Assembly (NCBI RefSeq): GCF_007858185.1
Contig: NZ_VFES01000002.1
Location: 62,001-126,000, forward strand
Reading direction: 5' to 3'
Source: Pseudomonas grimontii
GTDB lineage: Bacteria; Pseudomonadota; Gammaproteobacteria; Pseudomonadales; Pseudomonadaceae
DNA: 64,000 nt
Shown here: positions 35,566 through 43,762 of the stretch, one piece after another
Layout of the letters: each line of letters begins with the position of its first letter
How positions within the stretch are numbered: the stretch's first letter is position 1
Program-made: the position numbers and the translations under genes
The notes under the pieces: model-generated
The model's database searches: none
Told to the model about the DNA's origin: nothing
What the model saw: the letters and a program-made list of their open reading frames with translations, nothing else

Positions 35566-36768
35566 TCAGTGCTCGACGACGGCGTTAGCCTGTTTCGCTC
35601 GAAACCGGCGGACCACCCGCCATTCCACGAAACTGACGATCAACAACACCATGGTGGTCAACGTGCCCACCATCAGCAGGTCGGTCAAAAACGCTATCGG
35701 CGCCAGCGCCAGCAATAGCACGATGCCGGCCAGGTGCGATTTGGCGACCACCTGATACACCTCGCGTTTGTACAACAGGCTGGCGAATAGAAAGATCATG
35801 GGCCCCAGCAGCAGGGTCACGACGTAGGCCGTGTTCATGTGCTTGTCGGGGTGGGCCATAACCAGATCATTGCCGACGGCCGTGGCAATGATGCCGGCCA
35901 CCAGCACCGCGTGAATGTAATGAAAGTAAGCGCCGGTGCGCCCAGGGTCCTTGGAGTGGGTAACGCAATGAATGGCGTCTTTGCTCGCCGTGCCGAAGTA
36001 CAACCACCACATAGCCAGGGTGCCCAGTAAGGTCACCAATAACCCCACCAACACGGGAATATCCCAGTGCTCGGTTTCGGCGAGCACCGCGCCGCTGGCC
36101 AGCAGCGTTTCGCCCAGTGCGACAATCACAAACAGCTGGCAACGCTCGGCTAGATGCGCGCCCTCGATGGTCCAGTCACTGGTGCGCGAGCGTCCCAGCC
36201 CCGGCAGCGCAAAGCCGAACATGGGCGACACGTACTCACATAGCACCGCGATTAGCCATAGGCCGATACGCCACGGCCCTTCCATAAACGCGCCCGCCAA
36301 CCAGAACGCCGCGGCAATCGCTACCCAGCCGAGCATGCGCTTGAAGTTAGGTGCCAGCGCGTGTTCACCGGGCAAATGCAGCACGATAAAGGCGGTACGG
36401 CCTACCTGAATCGCCACATAGGCCAGCGCAAACACTAAGCCCCGTTCGCCAAAGGCTTCAGGAATGCTCGCCGCCATCAGCAATGCGGGAAACATCAGGG
36501 CGAAGATCAGGCCGCGCACCCTCGGGGTTTCCGGGTTAAACCAGTTGGTGACCCAGCAGGTGTATTGCCAGCCAAGCCATACCGCGAACCACAGAATAAG
36601 GGTCTCCATCACGCCGGCCAGGGTCAGGTGATGGAGCAGGCCGTGGCTGAGTTGGGTCACGGCGAAGACATAGACGAGGTCGAACAATAGCTCTTCGAAC
36701 GTCACCCGCGCATGGTGACCATCACGGTGGCGAAGTAACGGGTGATGTGCAGACTGTTCGGCGCTCAT
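35566..36768 (-). CDS. ltrA: low-temperature-requirement A (LtrA) family membrane protein
   Basis: A 400-residue inner-membrane protein with about eleven or twelve hydrophobic segments. The N-terminal segment VTFEELLFDLVYVFAVTQLS and the central motif FVIVALGETLLASG are the LtrA family signatures. The family was named for growth at low temperature in Listeria, but its biochemical role is unknown. An eight-base inverted repeat, GCAACCCC/GGGGTTGC (36770-36777 and 36817-36824), ends two bases before the start codon and might mask translation initiation. The SDR gene lies 74 bases upstream on the same strand. Confidence 0.9.
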   Translation of the reverse strand: MSAEQSAHHPLLRHRDGHHARVTFEELLFDLVYVFAVTQLSHGLLHHLTLAGVMETLILWFAVWLGWQYTCWVTNWFNPETPRVRGLIFALMFPALLMAASIPEAFGERGLVFALAYVAIQVGRTAFIVLHLPGEHALAPNFKRMLGWVAIAAAFWLAGAFMEGPWRIGLWLIAVLCEYVSPMFGFALPGLGRSRTSDWTIEGAHLAERCQLFVIVALGETLLASGAVLAETEHWDIPVLVGLLVTLLGTLAMWWLYFGTASKDAIHCVTHSKDPGRTGAYFHYIHAVLVAGIIATAVGNDLVMAHPDKHMNTAYVVTLLLGPMIFLFASLLYKREVYQVVAKSHLAGIVLLLALAPIAFLTDLLMVGTLTTMVLLIVSFVEWRVVRRFRAKQANAVVEH

Positions 36769-36842
36769 AGCAACCCCATGGTCTGGTTTGTCGGGAAAGT
36801 GTCAACGCGACATTACGGGGTTGCAATCGTTTTTTTCGCCCG

Positions 36843-37616
36843 TTACTTGGTGGTATAACCGCCGTTGATCAAAATCGTCTGGCCCGTCACCCACCAGCCA
36901 TCACTCACCAGGTTGCGAATAAACGGCACCACATCCTCGATATCAGTCAGGCCCGTCCGCGAGAACGGCGAAAGCGCCGCGGCGGTCTTATGATAGTTCA
37001 CCGCATCCTGACCTTCGGCCGGATAGAAAAACGGCGTATCCATCGGGCCAGGGCCCACTGCCGTCACTGAAATACCACGCGCGCCGAGTTCTTTTGCAGC
37101 CGCTCGGGTGAACTGTTCCACCGGCGCTTTGCTGCCGGCATACGCCGCGTAAAACGGCGTGAACGCGCCGAGCAGCGAGGTGACGATGGTGCAGATCTTG
37201 CCGTTGTCGTTGAGGTGCTTGCCGGCTTCCTTGAGAAAGAAAAACGCGGTTTTGGAGTTAACCGCCATCATCTCGTCGTACTCAGCTTCGGTGATCTCGG
37301 CCATAGGCTTTTTCAACACCTTGCCCACGGTGTTGATCGCAATATCCGGGCGCCCGACTGCGGCCACGGCATCGCTGAACAGTTTTTCCACGGCACCGGC
37401 AGTGGTCAGGTCTGCCTGCAACGCCACCGCCTTGGCTCCCAACGCCTCGAGAGCCGCCACGGTAGCGTTGGCATCGCCCTGGCTGGAGGCGCTGTTGTAA
37501 TGCACCACTACGGCCTTAGCTCCGTGCTGGGCGAGATCGCGGGCGAGCAAGCCGCCGAGATTTTTCACACCGCCGGCGATCAGTACGACCTTGCCATTGA
37601 TTGAATGTTTGGACAT
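36843..37616 (-). CDS. short-chain dehydrogenase/reductase
   Basis: The 257-residue product is a classical-size SDR with the catalytic serine-tyrosine-lysine set visible in TSLLGAF and Y-x3-K (YAGSK within YAAYAGSKAP). The cofactor motif is GGVKNLGG, a variant of TGxxxGxG with lysine after the second glycine position, which tends to favour NADP(H). The substrate is not predictable. It is the first gene of the SDR-LtrA-LysR set, and the promoter should lie within 37617-37800. The ATG is preceded by GGAGCG. Confidence 0.9.
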   Translation of the reverse strand: MSKHSINGKVVLIAGGVKNLGGLLARDLAQHGAKAVVVHYNSASSQGDANATVAALEALGAKAVALQADLTTAGAVEKLFSDAVAAVGRPDIAINTVGKVLKKPMAEITEAEYDEMMAVNSKTAFFFLKEAGKHLNDNGKICTIVTSLLGAFTPFYAAYAGSKAPVEQFTRAAAKELGARGISVTAVGPGPMDTPFFYPAEGQDAVNYHKTAAALSPFSRTGLTDIEDVVPFIRNLVSDGWWVTGQTILINGGYTTK

Positions 37617-37805
37617 GACAACGCTCCTGGGCTGGGAAAGGTACGACCCAGTCTAGAGCGGCCGCGGGCAAAGATAAGCACGCTGATGCTGGATGCACTG
37701 TTCAGTGTTTTCAGCCAATAAGCGTAAAGTTACTTTCCCGACTCTAAACGTCCGCTGTTGTCGAGTCAGGTGAATGACCGCATATGGCTGTTCTCTGTCC
37801 TTCGT

Positions 37806-38080
37806 TTAGCGGTTGAACTGCCAGAGTTTCCTAAGCGATGAGTGAGTAATTTCATGGTCAGCAAATAGTAATAGCGCGTCGATTCAGTGTGCTGGTTTAG
37901 GTTGTGATTCAAAAACCACGCAAGGTGCTTTCTCTACCAAGTCGATGGATTGTCGCGTTGCCAGCGCTCAGCGATCGCTGTTTGGATAGCCTTCGCCAGA
38001 CGCAGGTGGCGTTGACGGGGGGTGTGCGATCCGGTCAGGACGCCCGCCAGGAACAAATCCATATCGAATGCCGTGCTCAC
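37806..38080 (-). pseudogene. broken small protein gene downstream of the integrase (in-frame amber plus frameshift)
   Basis: A GTG at 38080 overlaps the integrase stop by four bases (GTGA). The frame reads MSTAFDMDLFLAGVLTGSHT and continues to DNPSTW, where a TAG (37934-37936) stops it after 48 residues. Beyond the TAG the same frame continues with good protein sequence (RKHLAWFLNHNLNQHTES, then TRYYYLLTMKLLTHRLGN). A one-base shift then restores SWQFNR-like coding and a stop at 37806. I recall intact proteins of about 90 residues with this sequence pattern following this integrase type in other pseudomonads, with Q where the TAG is. CAG to TAG is a single change. Function unknown. Confidence 0.6.
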
Positions 38081-39057
38081 GCTCGACCACCAATGTAAGC
38101 GGCCACCACGACGATACGGCCGTGCCCCAGCTCATAGCTGATTTGTACTCGGGCATCCTGATCTAGGCGTCGGTCGAGTTGATAGCAATGGCCTCCGTTG
38201 ATGGGGGCGAGATGATGGCTGATTTGCTCATAGCGTTCGCACGCATAGGCTGCCCGCAATTCGTGGAAGCCTTTGAGGTTGTGCTTATGGAGGATGTCCC
38301 GTGCGGGGCGCACGATTCGCTGTTGGAAATCGAAGTAGCTTTCGTTCGGTGCAAGCAGGTTACGGCTACCGTCGGGCGAGATCTGTTCGGCAAACCTCAG
38401 TACGTCATGAATATGATCATCTGCCGTAATCCAGCGAGGTGCCGACGCACCTGAACGGCCACCTTTGGTGCCATCCTGGATGTTGATCTTGCCGTACTGT
38501 TCTGCCTCACGTTTTAGGCGTGGTAGGTCGGCCAAAATAGCCTCGCGTAAGCGCATGCCGGTGGCTCGCGCTAACTGAGCGATGGCCGCGGCGCGCGGCA
38601 TTTGGTGTTCGCAAAAAACCTCTACGATCCGCTTCACCTGTTCGCGATCTTGGCCTTGCGGCGCTGAACGACGAACACTGGTGCGCCGCATTCCCAGCGC
38701 CTTACTCGGGCTCTGCACTTTCACATACTGATCACCGCGAAGCGCAGCCAGGGTCCGATTTACACTGGACAACCGGTTTTGCGCAGTGGCGATGGCCAGC
38801 TCACCTAGTTCGACTTGTTGGCGCAGATGTCCGGCGTAGTCCAGCAAGGTCTGCCAATTAATCTGCCGCGCATCGTTAAACCCCGGCCCTTCCTCCGACC
38901 GACACCAGCGTACAAACGCCTGCCAGCGATCACTATGTGCTTTGATCGTGCCGTAATGCCCGCCGCCAAATAGATCGCGTAATGCCTGCGGCCCGGCATA
39001 GCTCAGTTGCCGGCCATAGCCAAAATTGCGCCCATCCCGCCTACCTACCAATGCCAT
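38077..39057 (-). CDS. integrase-domain protein (tyrosine recombinase, Integrase_1 type)
   Basis: A 326-residue recombinase of the type seen in pseudomonad integrative elements. It has an N-terminal SAM-like DNA-binding half (YGTIKAHSDRWQAFVRWCRS) and a C-terminal catalytic half with the first arginine in ATGMRLREAIL, the H-x-x-R box in FHELRAAYACERY, the second histidine region ELGHGR and a tyrosine in VVAAYIG. All catalytic positions can be matched, so it may be active. The ATG at 39057 follows GAGAGG; a TTG six bases earlier is less likely. A 50-codon frame ends two bases upstream and a broken small gene overlaps its stop, so it was part of a three-gene unit. Confidence 0.85.
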   Translation of the reverse strand: MALVGRRDGRNFGYGRQLSYAGPQALRDLFGGGHYGTIKAHSDRWQAFVRWCRSEEGPGFNDARQINWQTLLDYAGHLRQQVELGELAIATAQNRLSSVNRTLAALRGDQYVKVQSPSKALGMRRTSVRRSAPQGQDREQVKRIVEVFCEHQMPRAAAIAQLARATGMRLREAILADLPRLKREAEQYGKINIQDGTKGGRSGASAPRWITADDHIHDVLRFAEQISPDGSRNLLAPNESYFDFQQRIVRPARDILHKHNLKGFHELRAAYACERYEQISHHLAPINGGHCYQLDRRLDQDARVQISYELGHGRIVVVAAYIGGRA

Positions 39058-39059
39058 GA

Positions 39060-39212
39060 TCAAACGCCTCTCGAAGCCAAAACTTTTAAAACTTTCCCCA
39101 CTTCATCCCGCCAAGGATGTTCAGTGTTATCAGGGATCAAGGCCCCTGCGACCTGTGAGGGGTGTCCACTAACGCGGGACTGGCGGCTCTTTACGACCGG
39201 GAGTTTGGGCAT
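39060..39212 (-). CDS. small hypothetical protein upstream of the integrase, 50 residues
   Basis: The frame starts at ATG 39212 and ends in a TGA at 39060, two bases before the integrase start. The product (MPKLPVVKSRQSRVSGHPSQ at the start, EHPWRDEVGKVLKVLASRGV at the end) is basic and soluble. An AGGAGG sequence at 39225-39230 lies 12 bases upstream, slightly far but strong. The tight spacing to the integrase argues for a real, coupled gene. I do not recognise the family, and a chance frame cannot be excluded. Confidence 0.4.
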   Translation of the reverse strand: MPKLPVVKSRQSRVSGHPSQVAGALIPDNTEHPWRDEVGKVLKVLASRGV

Positions 39213-39333
39213 CTCATGATCTGGCCTCCTGAGCACCGATACCGGTGGGCGGGTGGAGGCTGCATTGGCTGACGAGACCGGCGCCGCGAGATCTTGAGCC
39301 GGGTGAAGGCAGTGATGCGATGACCGGGGCGTG

Positions 39334-39350
39334 CCTGACTGTCAGTCAGG
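39334..39350. repeat. perfect 17-base dyad CCTGACTGtCAGTCAGG
   Basis: CCTGACTG and CAGTCAGG flank a single central T. Perfect symmetry with no T run fits a protein-binding operator better than a terminator. No bound protein can be named. Confidence 0.5.
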
Positions 39351-39484
39351 TGCAGTCCATTCCCTGGGCTGCGGCACCATCATCTGCATCGCTGTTGCTG
39401 GTGACTTCGGTGTTTGTCACGCCGATTGTCACGGGGGGGAATGCCGCAAAGCCTTGTACGAGATGGGCTGCAGCAGCGGTACGA

Positions 39485-39519
39485 GCGCCCGTCTCTTTCC
39501 GGGGGAAAGAGACGGGCGC
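39485..39519. repeat. perfect 16-base-pair hairpin
   Basis: GCGCCCGTCTCTTTCC and GGAAAGAGACGGGCGC are exact complements around a GGG loop. No T run follows on either strand, so it is not a standard terminator. Confidence 0.85.
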
Positions 39520-39757
39520 AGGTTGGCGCAAGGAAATGGCCAAGCGGATAGGTTGCTGCAGGGCAGCTATGAAAGGGGATGAGTTGCCGCAATGGGCACA
39601 CTGTTAAAAGTAGGCATCCATCACATCGCTGTGACCGTTCGAGCCGCCGGACGCTAATCGCACTTTGGGAGAACCGCCACTGTGTGGCGTAGCCTTAAAG
39701 GTTCTGGCTACCTGGGTTGCTGTCAACGACAGCGCTTTGCCCGATCTTTTCTACGCT

Positions 39758-39847
39758 TGTGGATAATTCGGGTCAAGGCTCGAATTTTCGGGAACTCTGC
39801 GGCTGTGGATGAAATTATCCACCGGTGGAAATCGGTGGTTTTCCACA
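39758..39847. other. cluster of four DnaA-box-like nonamers
   Basis: TGTGGATAA (39758-39766) is a perfect DnaA box; TGTGGATGA (39804-39812), TTATCCACC (39815-39823) and TTTTCCACA (39839-39847) each differ at one base. Four sites in 90 bases next to an integrase suggest a replication or regulatory region of the element. This is inference. Confidence 0.5.
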
Positions 39848-39879
39848 GACAGTTGCCGGGCTTTAGATTTTTTAAGTGA

Positions 39880-39924
39880 GGTCCATCCAAGCAGGGCGGC
39901 TTTGCAGCCCTGCTTGGATGGACC
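39880..39924. repeat. 18-base-pair perfect hairpin downstream of the P4-type integrase
   Basis: GGTCCATCCAAGCAGGGC and GCCCTGCTTGGATGGACC are exact complements around a nine-base loop, 42 bases after the integrase stop. On the minus strand the hairpin is followed by TCACTTAAAAAATC, not a T run, so terminator function is doubtful. Confidence 0.85.
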
Positions 39925-39965
39925 CGCGTGAACAAGCGGATCACTCAAATATGAAGACCGAGTGC

Positions 39966-41288
39966 TTACTCAGTTGCGCCACGTTTTGCTTTTAGGCGAG
40001 TGACGTTCGCTCCGGTCTGGTTCGCGAATTCGTGTGGAGTGACATGCTCCTGCCGGTTGGCCTCCAGGTACCGGCTCCACCAGTTCATGATCAGCCTGCG
40101 CTCCTCGATGAACTCGGCCTTGTGGATGTAAGCGGCGCGGACGTTGTTGCGCTCCTTGTGGTTCATCTGCCGTTCAATGGCGGTCTCCGACCACAATCCT
40201 GACTCGATCAGTGCGCTGCAGGCCATCGAACGAAACCCATGCCCGCAGATATCGGTTTTGGTGTCGTATCCCATCGTCCGAAGCGCATTGTTCACAGTAT
40301 TTTCGGACATGGGCTTCCAGGGTTTGGCATCACCTGCGAAGACCAATGCGAATTTACCTGTGAGTGCATGGATTTTTTCGAGTAGCGCCACTGCTTGCGG
40401 CGATAAGGGTACTAAATGGATATCCCCTGCCATCTTCGTACCCCTTGTGGAAAAGGGTACTCCCTCCAACGCAGGTCGAGTGTCCGGTATCTCCCAGGTG
40501 CCGCGCTTGAGGTCGAACTCGCTCCAGCGTGCGAAACGCAGTTCGCTGGATCGTACAAACACATGCAGTGACAGCATCACCGTCAGACGGGTAAGTGCCC
40601 GGCCTTTATAGGTGTCGATCCGCTCCTGTAGTTCCGGCAGTCGCGATAAGGGTAGAGCGGGGCGATGGATCACCCGCGGGGCCTTGATCAAGCCTTCGAG
40701 GTCGTAAGCAGGGTTTGCGGTGATAAGCCGGAGGCGTTTTGCCTCGCGCATGATGCTCAGCAGGTAGTTTTGTACCCTTAAAGCAACGTCTATCGTTCCG
40801 CGCTTCTTGATCGCTTCCAAGGGCTGCATGAGGTCATGGGTGTCGAGGTCGACAATGGCGCGGGTGCCGATCAGCGGGAATACGTGGGTTTTGAGGCGGC
40901 TCATCACAGTCTTGGAGTGGCCTAGTGCCCACTTGGCCGACATTTCCGTGTGCCAGTCCAGCGCAACGCTTTCAAAGGTTCTGCCTTTGATCACAGCTTC
41001 CGCCTTGGCTTGGTGCTTGGTCTCTATAGGATCAACGCCATCCGCCAGCATTCGCTTAACTTCCAAGCGCTTGCGACGCGCGTCGGCGAGGCCAATGACG
41101 GGATAGTTGCCGAACGAGGTTAGTCCTTCCCGTCCGTCAGGTTTGACGTAACGGAGCCGCCAGCCTTTGCGGCCATTGGGTTGGACTAGGAGATAGAGGC
41201 CATCGCCGTCGAAAAGCTTGTAGGCGCGGTCTGTAGGTTTTGCCAAGCGGCAAGCTGCGTCGGAGAGCGGAGCTGTGGTGCGCGACAT
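39966..41288 (-). CDS. P4-type tyrosine integrase (DUF4102 N-terminal arm domain)
   Basis: A site-specific recombinase of 440 residues. The N terminus (LSDAACRLAKPTDRAYKLFD) is the DUF4102 arm-binding domain of P4-family integrases, which insert genomic islands into tRNA 3' ends. The catalytic set is intact: arginine in VRSSELRFARW, H-x-x-R in HGFRSMACSAL and the nucleophilic tyrosine in NNVRAAYIHK. It starts 173 bases from the 3' end of tRNA-Thr and is read away from it, the usual position for such an integrase. The ATG at 41288 follows GGGAG. The terminator of the tRNA lies between them, so the integrase has its own promoter. Confidence 0.95.
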   Translation of the reverse strand: MSRTTAPLSDAACRLAKPTDRAYKLFDGDGLYLLVQPNGRKGWRLRYVKPDGREGLTSFGNYPVIGLADARRKRLEVKRMLADGVDPIETKHQAKAEAVIKGRTFESVALDWHTEMSAKWALGHSKTVMSRLKTHVFPLIGTRAIVDLDTHDLMQPLEAIKKRGTIDVALRVQNYLLSIMREAKRLRLITANPAYDLEGLIKAPRVIHRPALPLSRLPELQERIDTYKGRALTRLTVMLSLHVFVRSSELRFARWSEFDLKRGTWEIPDTRPALEGVPFSTRGTKMAGDIHLVPLSPQAVALLEKIHALTGKFALVFAGDAKPWKPMSENTVNNALRTMGYDTKTDICGHGFRSMACSALIESGLWSETAIERQMNHKERNNVRAAYIHKAEFIEERRLIMNWWSRYLEANRQEHVTPHEFANQTGANVTRLKAKRGATE

Positions 41289-41390
41289 AAGGGTACTCCC
41301 TTTTATCGAAGTGACCTGTATCCCAAACTCTACCCTTAAAACGGTTGGAATCCACCAGTTTCTGACGGAAACCGATGGAACGCCAAAACG

Positions 41391-41416
41391 AAAAAACCCG
41401 CCAGAAGGCGGGTTTT
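41391..41416 (-). terminator. terminator of tRNA-Thr
   Basis: On the minus strand AACCCGCC/GGCGGGTT with loop TTCT is followed by six T. It lies 45 bases past the tRNA 3' end. Confidence 0.88.
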
Positions 41417-41460
41417 TCGGGGGTTCCAGAGATTTTGAAAGCCTTCTATGGAACCTTGTA

Positions 41461-41536
<76 letters not shown>

Positions 41537-41724
41537 GTGTTAGGGCGACGATTATAGCGATTGGCAACGTTATGTAAACCCCTGAATTCTGACTATTTTT
41601 ACAGAGACCGAGCTTTTTTCACGAACGCCCCTTTTTTCGGCAAGCAAGGGTAGGATTCATCCCTCGTCGCCGAGCGGTCTAGCCGGCGCGATCTTGAATT
41701 CATCTCTACCTAAGGAAGCCTCGC

Positions 41725-42132
41725 GTGAAACGGATTCTCTCCCTTTACCTCATCCTCCTCACCGCCGTTCTCAGCGCGTGTTCCACTACCAAGCCCGGCA
41801 ATGACCCCGTGCTGGTCGGCATCTGGAAAGGCCTGCGTACGGAAACCGGCAAATGTCAGTTCCTGTCGTGGACCAACAACCTCAAGCCCGATGGCCGTTT
41901 CACCCTTACCTTTTTCCGCGATGCGCAGCAGACGCAGGTGATTCAGACCGAGCAGGGGTCGTGGTCGGCGGCCAATGGCAGGAATGAATTGCGCACAGAC
42001 GGGGTGCGTTCGCCGGATGTGTACACCTATCAGCTGGTGGACCCGGACACGGTGCATTACGTGAGTGTGGCGGCGGACCCTACCAGCGATTGCCAGGGTG
42101 ACTACGAATTCACCGAGCGGCGGGTTCGTTAA
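41725..42132 (+). CDS. small lipoprotein of unknown function
   Basis: A 135-residue protein with a lipoprotein signal peptide: MKRILSLYLILLTAVLSAC, where LSAC is the lipobox and C19 the lipidated residue. The residue after it is S, so the outer membrane is the likely destination. The mature part is a small beta-rich domain (LVGIWKGLRTETG, then GRFTLTFFRD) of the type that compares observed with baseline values in lipocalin-like folds; the function is unknown. Two cysteines (in GKCQF and SDCQGD) could form a disulfide. It marks the core-genome side of the tRNA. The start has aaggaagcc upstream. Confidence 0.8.
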   Translation: MKRILSLYLILLTAVLSACSTTKPGNDPVLVGIWKGLRTETGKCQFLSWTNNLKPDGRFTLTFFRDAQQTQVIQTEQGSWSAANGRNELRTDGVRSPDVYTYQLVDPDTVHYVSVAADPTSDCQGDYEFTERRVR

Positions 42133-42545
42133 CAAGCCTGACGATGATCAGGCGTTCCCGTTCAGGGTGGCTGTCCTCGGGGGTCAATGAGTGGGCTCAT
42201 TGAAGGTCGAGGAGCTACCGGGTGGTGCGGTTCTCTCCTCTATCTATAGACGCTGTGCAGACATACGCCGGCCGTGCCTTTACGTGCGACCGTCGGGCGG
42301 GTTTTGCCTTGAATCCCGCAGCGGTTTGCGTATTCTGTCGCGCGATAGGAACGGTGGGTTTAATCGCAAAGTCGTGTAGGAAAATTTTCGAGACAGTGTT
42401 GGGCAATCGATTATTTGTTTATGGGCGTGTCAAATTTGTGCCGATTTTGACCAGTCGGCCAACAAAACCCCTAATAAATCCATGCAACTTCATGTTCTTA
42501 CAGCGAATGCATTTTTCCCCGCAAAATAGTCATAAAAATGGCGCA
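42133..42545 (+). other. AT-rich non-coding region upstream of wssA
   Basis: From about 42360 on the region is markedly AT-rich compared with flanking genes, a composition associated with MvaT/H-NS-type silencing in Pseudomonas. No gene is supported here. Short frames on both strands lack ribosome binding sites. Confidence 0.5.
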
Positions 42546-42594
42546 TTGCCGTTCGTCGGATAATATCGCGCTAAAATCATCAAAATACTGACAC
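42546..42594 (+). promoter_or_regulatory. shared upstream block of wssA (matches wssJ leader)
   Basis: TTGCCGTT at 42546 and ATCATCAAAATACTGACAC at 42576-42594 recur before wssJ (57225 and 57255) with the same 30-base offset. The second block ends 119 bases before the wssA start and 118 before wssJ. TTGCCG could serve as a -35 but no matching -10 is clear, so the block may be a binding site. Confidence 0.55.
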
Positions 42595-42646
42595 CATCAA
42601 TTTGATATCACAGAATGCCTCCGCCAACACATAACTATAAAAATAC

Positions 42647-42672
42647 AAGGTCAGCTCATTGCTGACCTTTTT
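42647..42672 (+). terminator. intrinsic-terminator hairpin in the wssA leader
   Basis: AGGTCAGC/GCTGACCT with loop TCATT is followed by TTTTA on the coding strand, 41 bases before the wssA start. No gene ends here, so it would terminate or attenuate the wss transcript itself if transcription begins upstream. Confidence 0.65.
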
Positions 42673-42712
42673 ATCGCCTTTAAAGCGCAAACCAAGTGGG
42701 GAGGGGCAGTGA

Positions 42713-43762
42713 GTGAGTCGAGCAGATGACATTTCAAAACTATTCAACAAGCTGGGTGCCAACCCGAATGGCTACCGCGAAATCGACTTTATCCATGAGT
42801 TCATCGAGGACGAAGTAGAGGTCCTGGAAAGCCCGGAGGTTGTTGCTCCCCTGCCTGCATTGGCAGCTCTCTTAGATGAAGCCCCATCGGCGCCGTTGTT
42901 GCGTTTGCTCGAAGAGCTGAACCATGGGGAAGCCGACCATCTTCAACCACCTGAAGTGGTGCAGGGCCTGCAAAGCAAGGTGCATTCGGAGCCGTCCACG
43001 CCGAAAGTGGTGGTGGTGGTCTCGGTCAAAGGCGGCGTCGGCCGCAGCACCTTGGCTGCTGCGATTGCCAGTGGCTTGCAACGCCAGGGTCACCCGGCGC
43101 TTGCCCTTGACCTGGACCCGCAAAACGCTCTGCGCCATCACCTGTGCCTGGGCCTCGACATCCCCGGCGTCGGCGCCACCAGCCTGCGTAATGAAAGCTG
43201 GGAAGCCTTGCCCGAACGCGGTTTCGCAGGTTGCCGCCTGGTGGCATTCGGTGGCACTGACCACGCGCAGCAGCAAAGCCTGAATCGTTGGCTGGGCCAG
43301 GATGCCGAGTGGCTGGGCAAGCGTTGGGCCGGTCTTAAACTGAACGGCCAGGACACTGTCGTCATTGACGTCCCTGCCGGCAATACCGTGTACCTCAGCC
43401 AGGCCATGTCGGTCGCCGACGCGGTGCTGGTGGTGGTGCAGTCGGATGTGGCGTCGTTCAGCACCCTGGACCAGATGAACAGCGTGCTTGCGCCGTACCT
43501 TGAACGCGTCAAACCGCTACAACGCTTCTATGTGATCAACCAGCTGGACGCCGCCCACCGGTTCAGCCTGGACATGGCCGAGGTGTTCAAGACGCGCCTC
43601 GGTACTGCCCTGTTGGGCACCGTCCACCGCGACCTGGCGTTCAGCGAAGCCCAGGCCTGCGGGCGTGACCCCCTCGACCCTACCGTCAACAGTATCGGCT
43701 GCCAGGACGTCCACGCCCTGTGCCGTACCTTGCTCGAACGCATCGACTCGGACCTTCCATGA
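42713..43762 (+). CDS. wssA: MinD/BcsQ-like ATPase of the cellulose operon
   Basis: WssA resembles ParA/MinD-type ATPases (BcsQ/YhjQ in enterobacteria), which are proposed to localise the cellulose synthase at the cell pole. The 349-residue product starts at a GTG at 42713 with GAGGGG six bases before it; there is no earlier in-frame ATG. After a 95-residue variable N terminus comes the deviant Walker A KGGVGRS at residues 106-112. The signature lysine is kept, but the P-loop lysine is R. DLDPQNALRHH and VVIDVPAGNTVYL are the Walker A' and B regions. The stop overlaps wssB by four bases. WssJ at the other end of the operon is a paralogue. Confidence 0.93.
   Translation: MSRADDISKLFNKLGANPNGYREIDFIHEFIEDEVEVLESPEVVAPLPALAALLDEAPSAPLLRLLEELNHGEADHLQPPEVVQGLQSKVHSEPSTPKVVVVVSVKGGVGRSTLAAAIASGLQRQGHPALALDLDPQNALRHHLCLGLDIPGVGATSLRNESWEALPERGFAGCRLVAFGGTDHAQQQSLNRWLGQDAEWLGKRWAGLKLNGQDTVVIDVPAGNTVYLSQAMSVADAVLVVVQSDVASFSTLDQMNSVLAPYLERVKPLQRFYVINQLDAAHRFSLDMAEVFKTRLGTALLGTVHRDLAFSEAQACGRDPLDPTVNSIGCQDVHALCRTLLERIDSDLP

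Larger units (their letters stand above)
39213..39965. other. gene-poor segment between the two integrases, rich in palindromes and DnaA boxes
   Basis: No recognisable gene in about 750 bases. A plus-strand frame (39320-39607) has no family features and runs through a long palindrome. The segment holds a perfect 17-base dyad (39334-39350), a 16-base-pair hairpin (39485-39519), a cluster of DnaA-box-like sites (39758-39847) and an 18-base-pair hairpin (39880-39924), each listed separately. Confidence 0.6.

Noticed and set aside
39320..39607. plus-strand frame in the inter-integrase region
   Set aside because: No ribosome binding site, no family, and it runs through a perfect 16-bp palindrome.
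39880..39924. terminator of the P4-type integrase
   Set aside because: The hairpin is strong, but neither strand has a T run after it, so it is listed as a repeat only.
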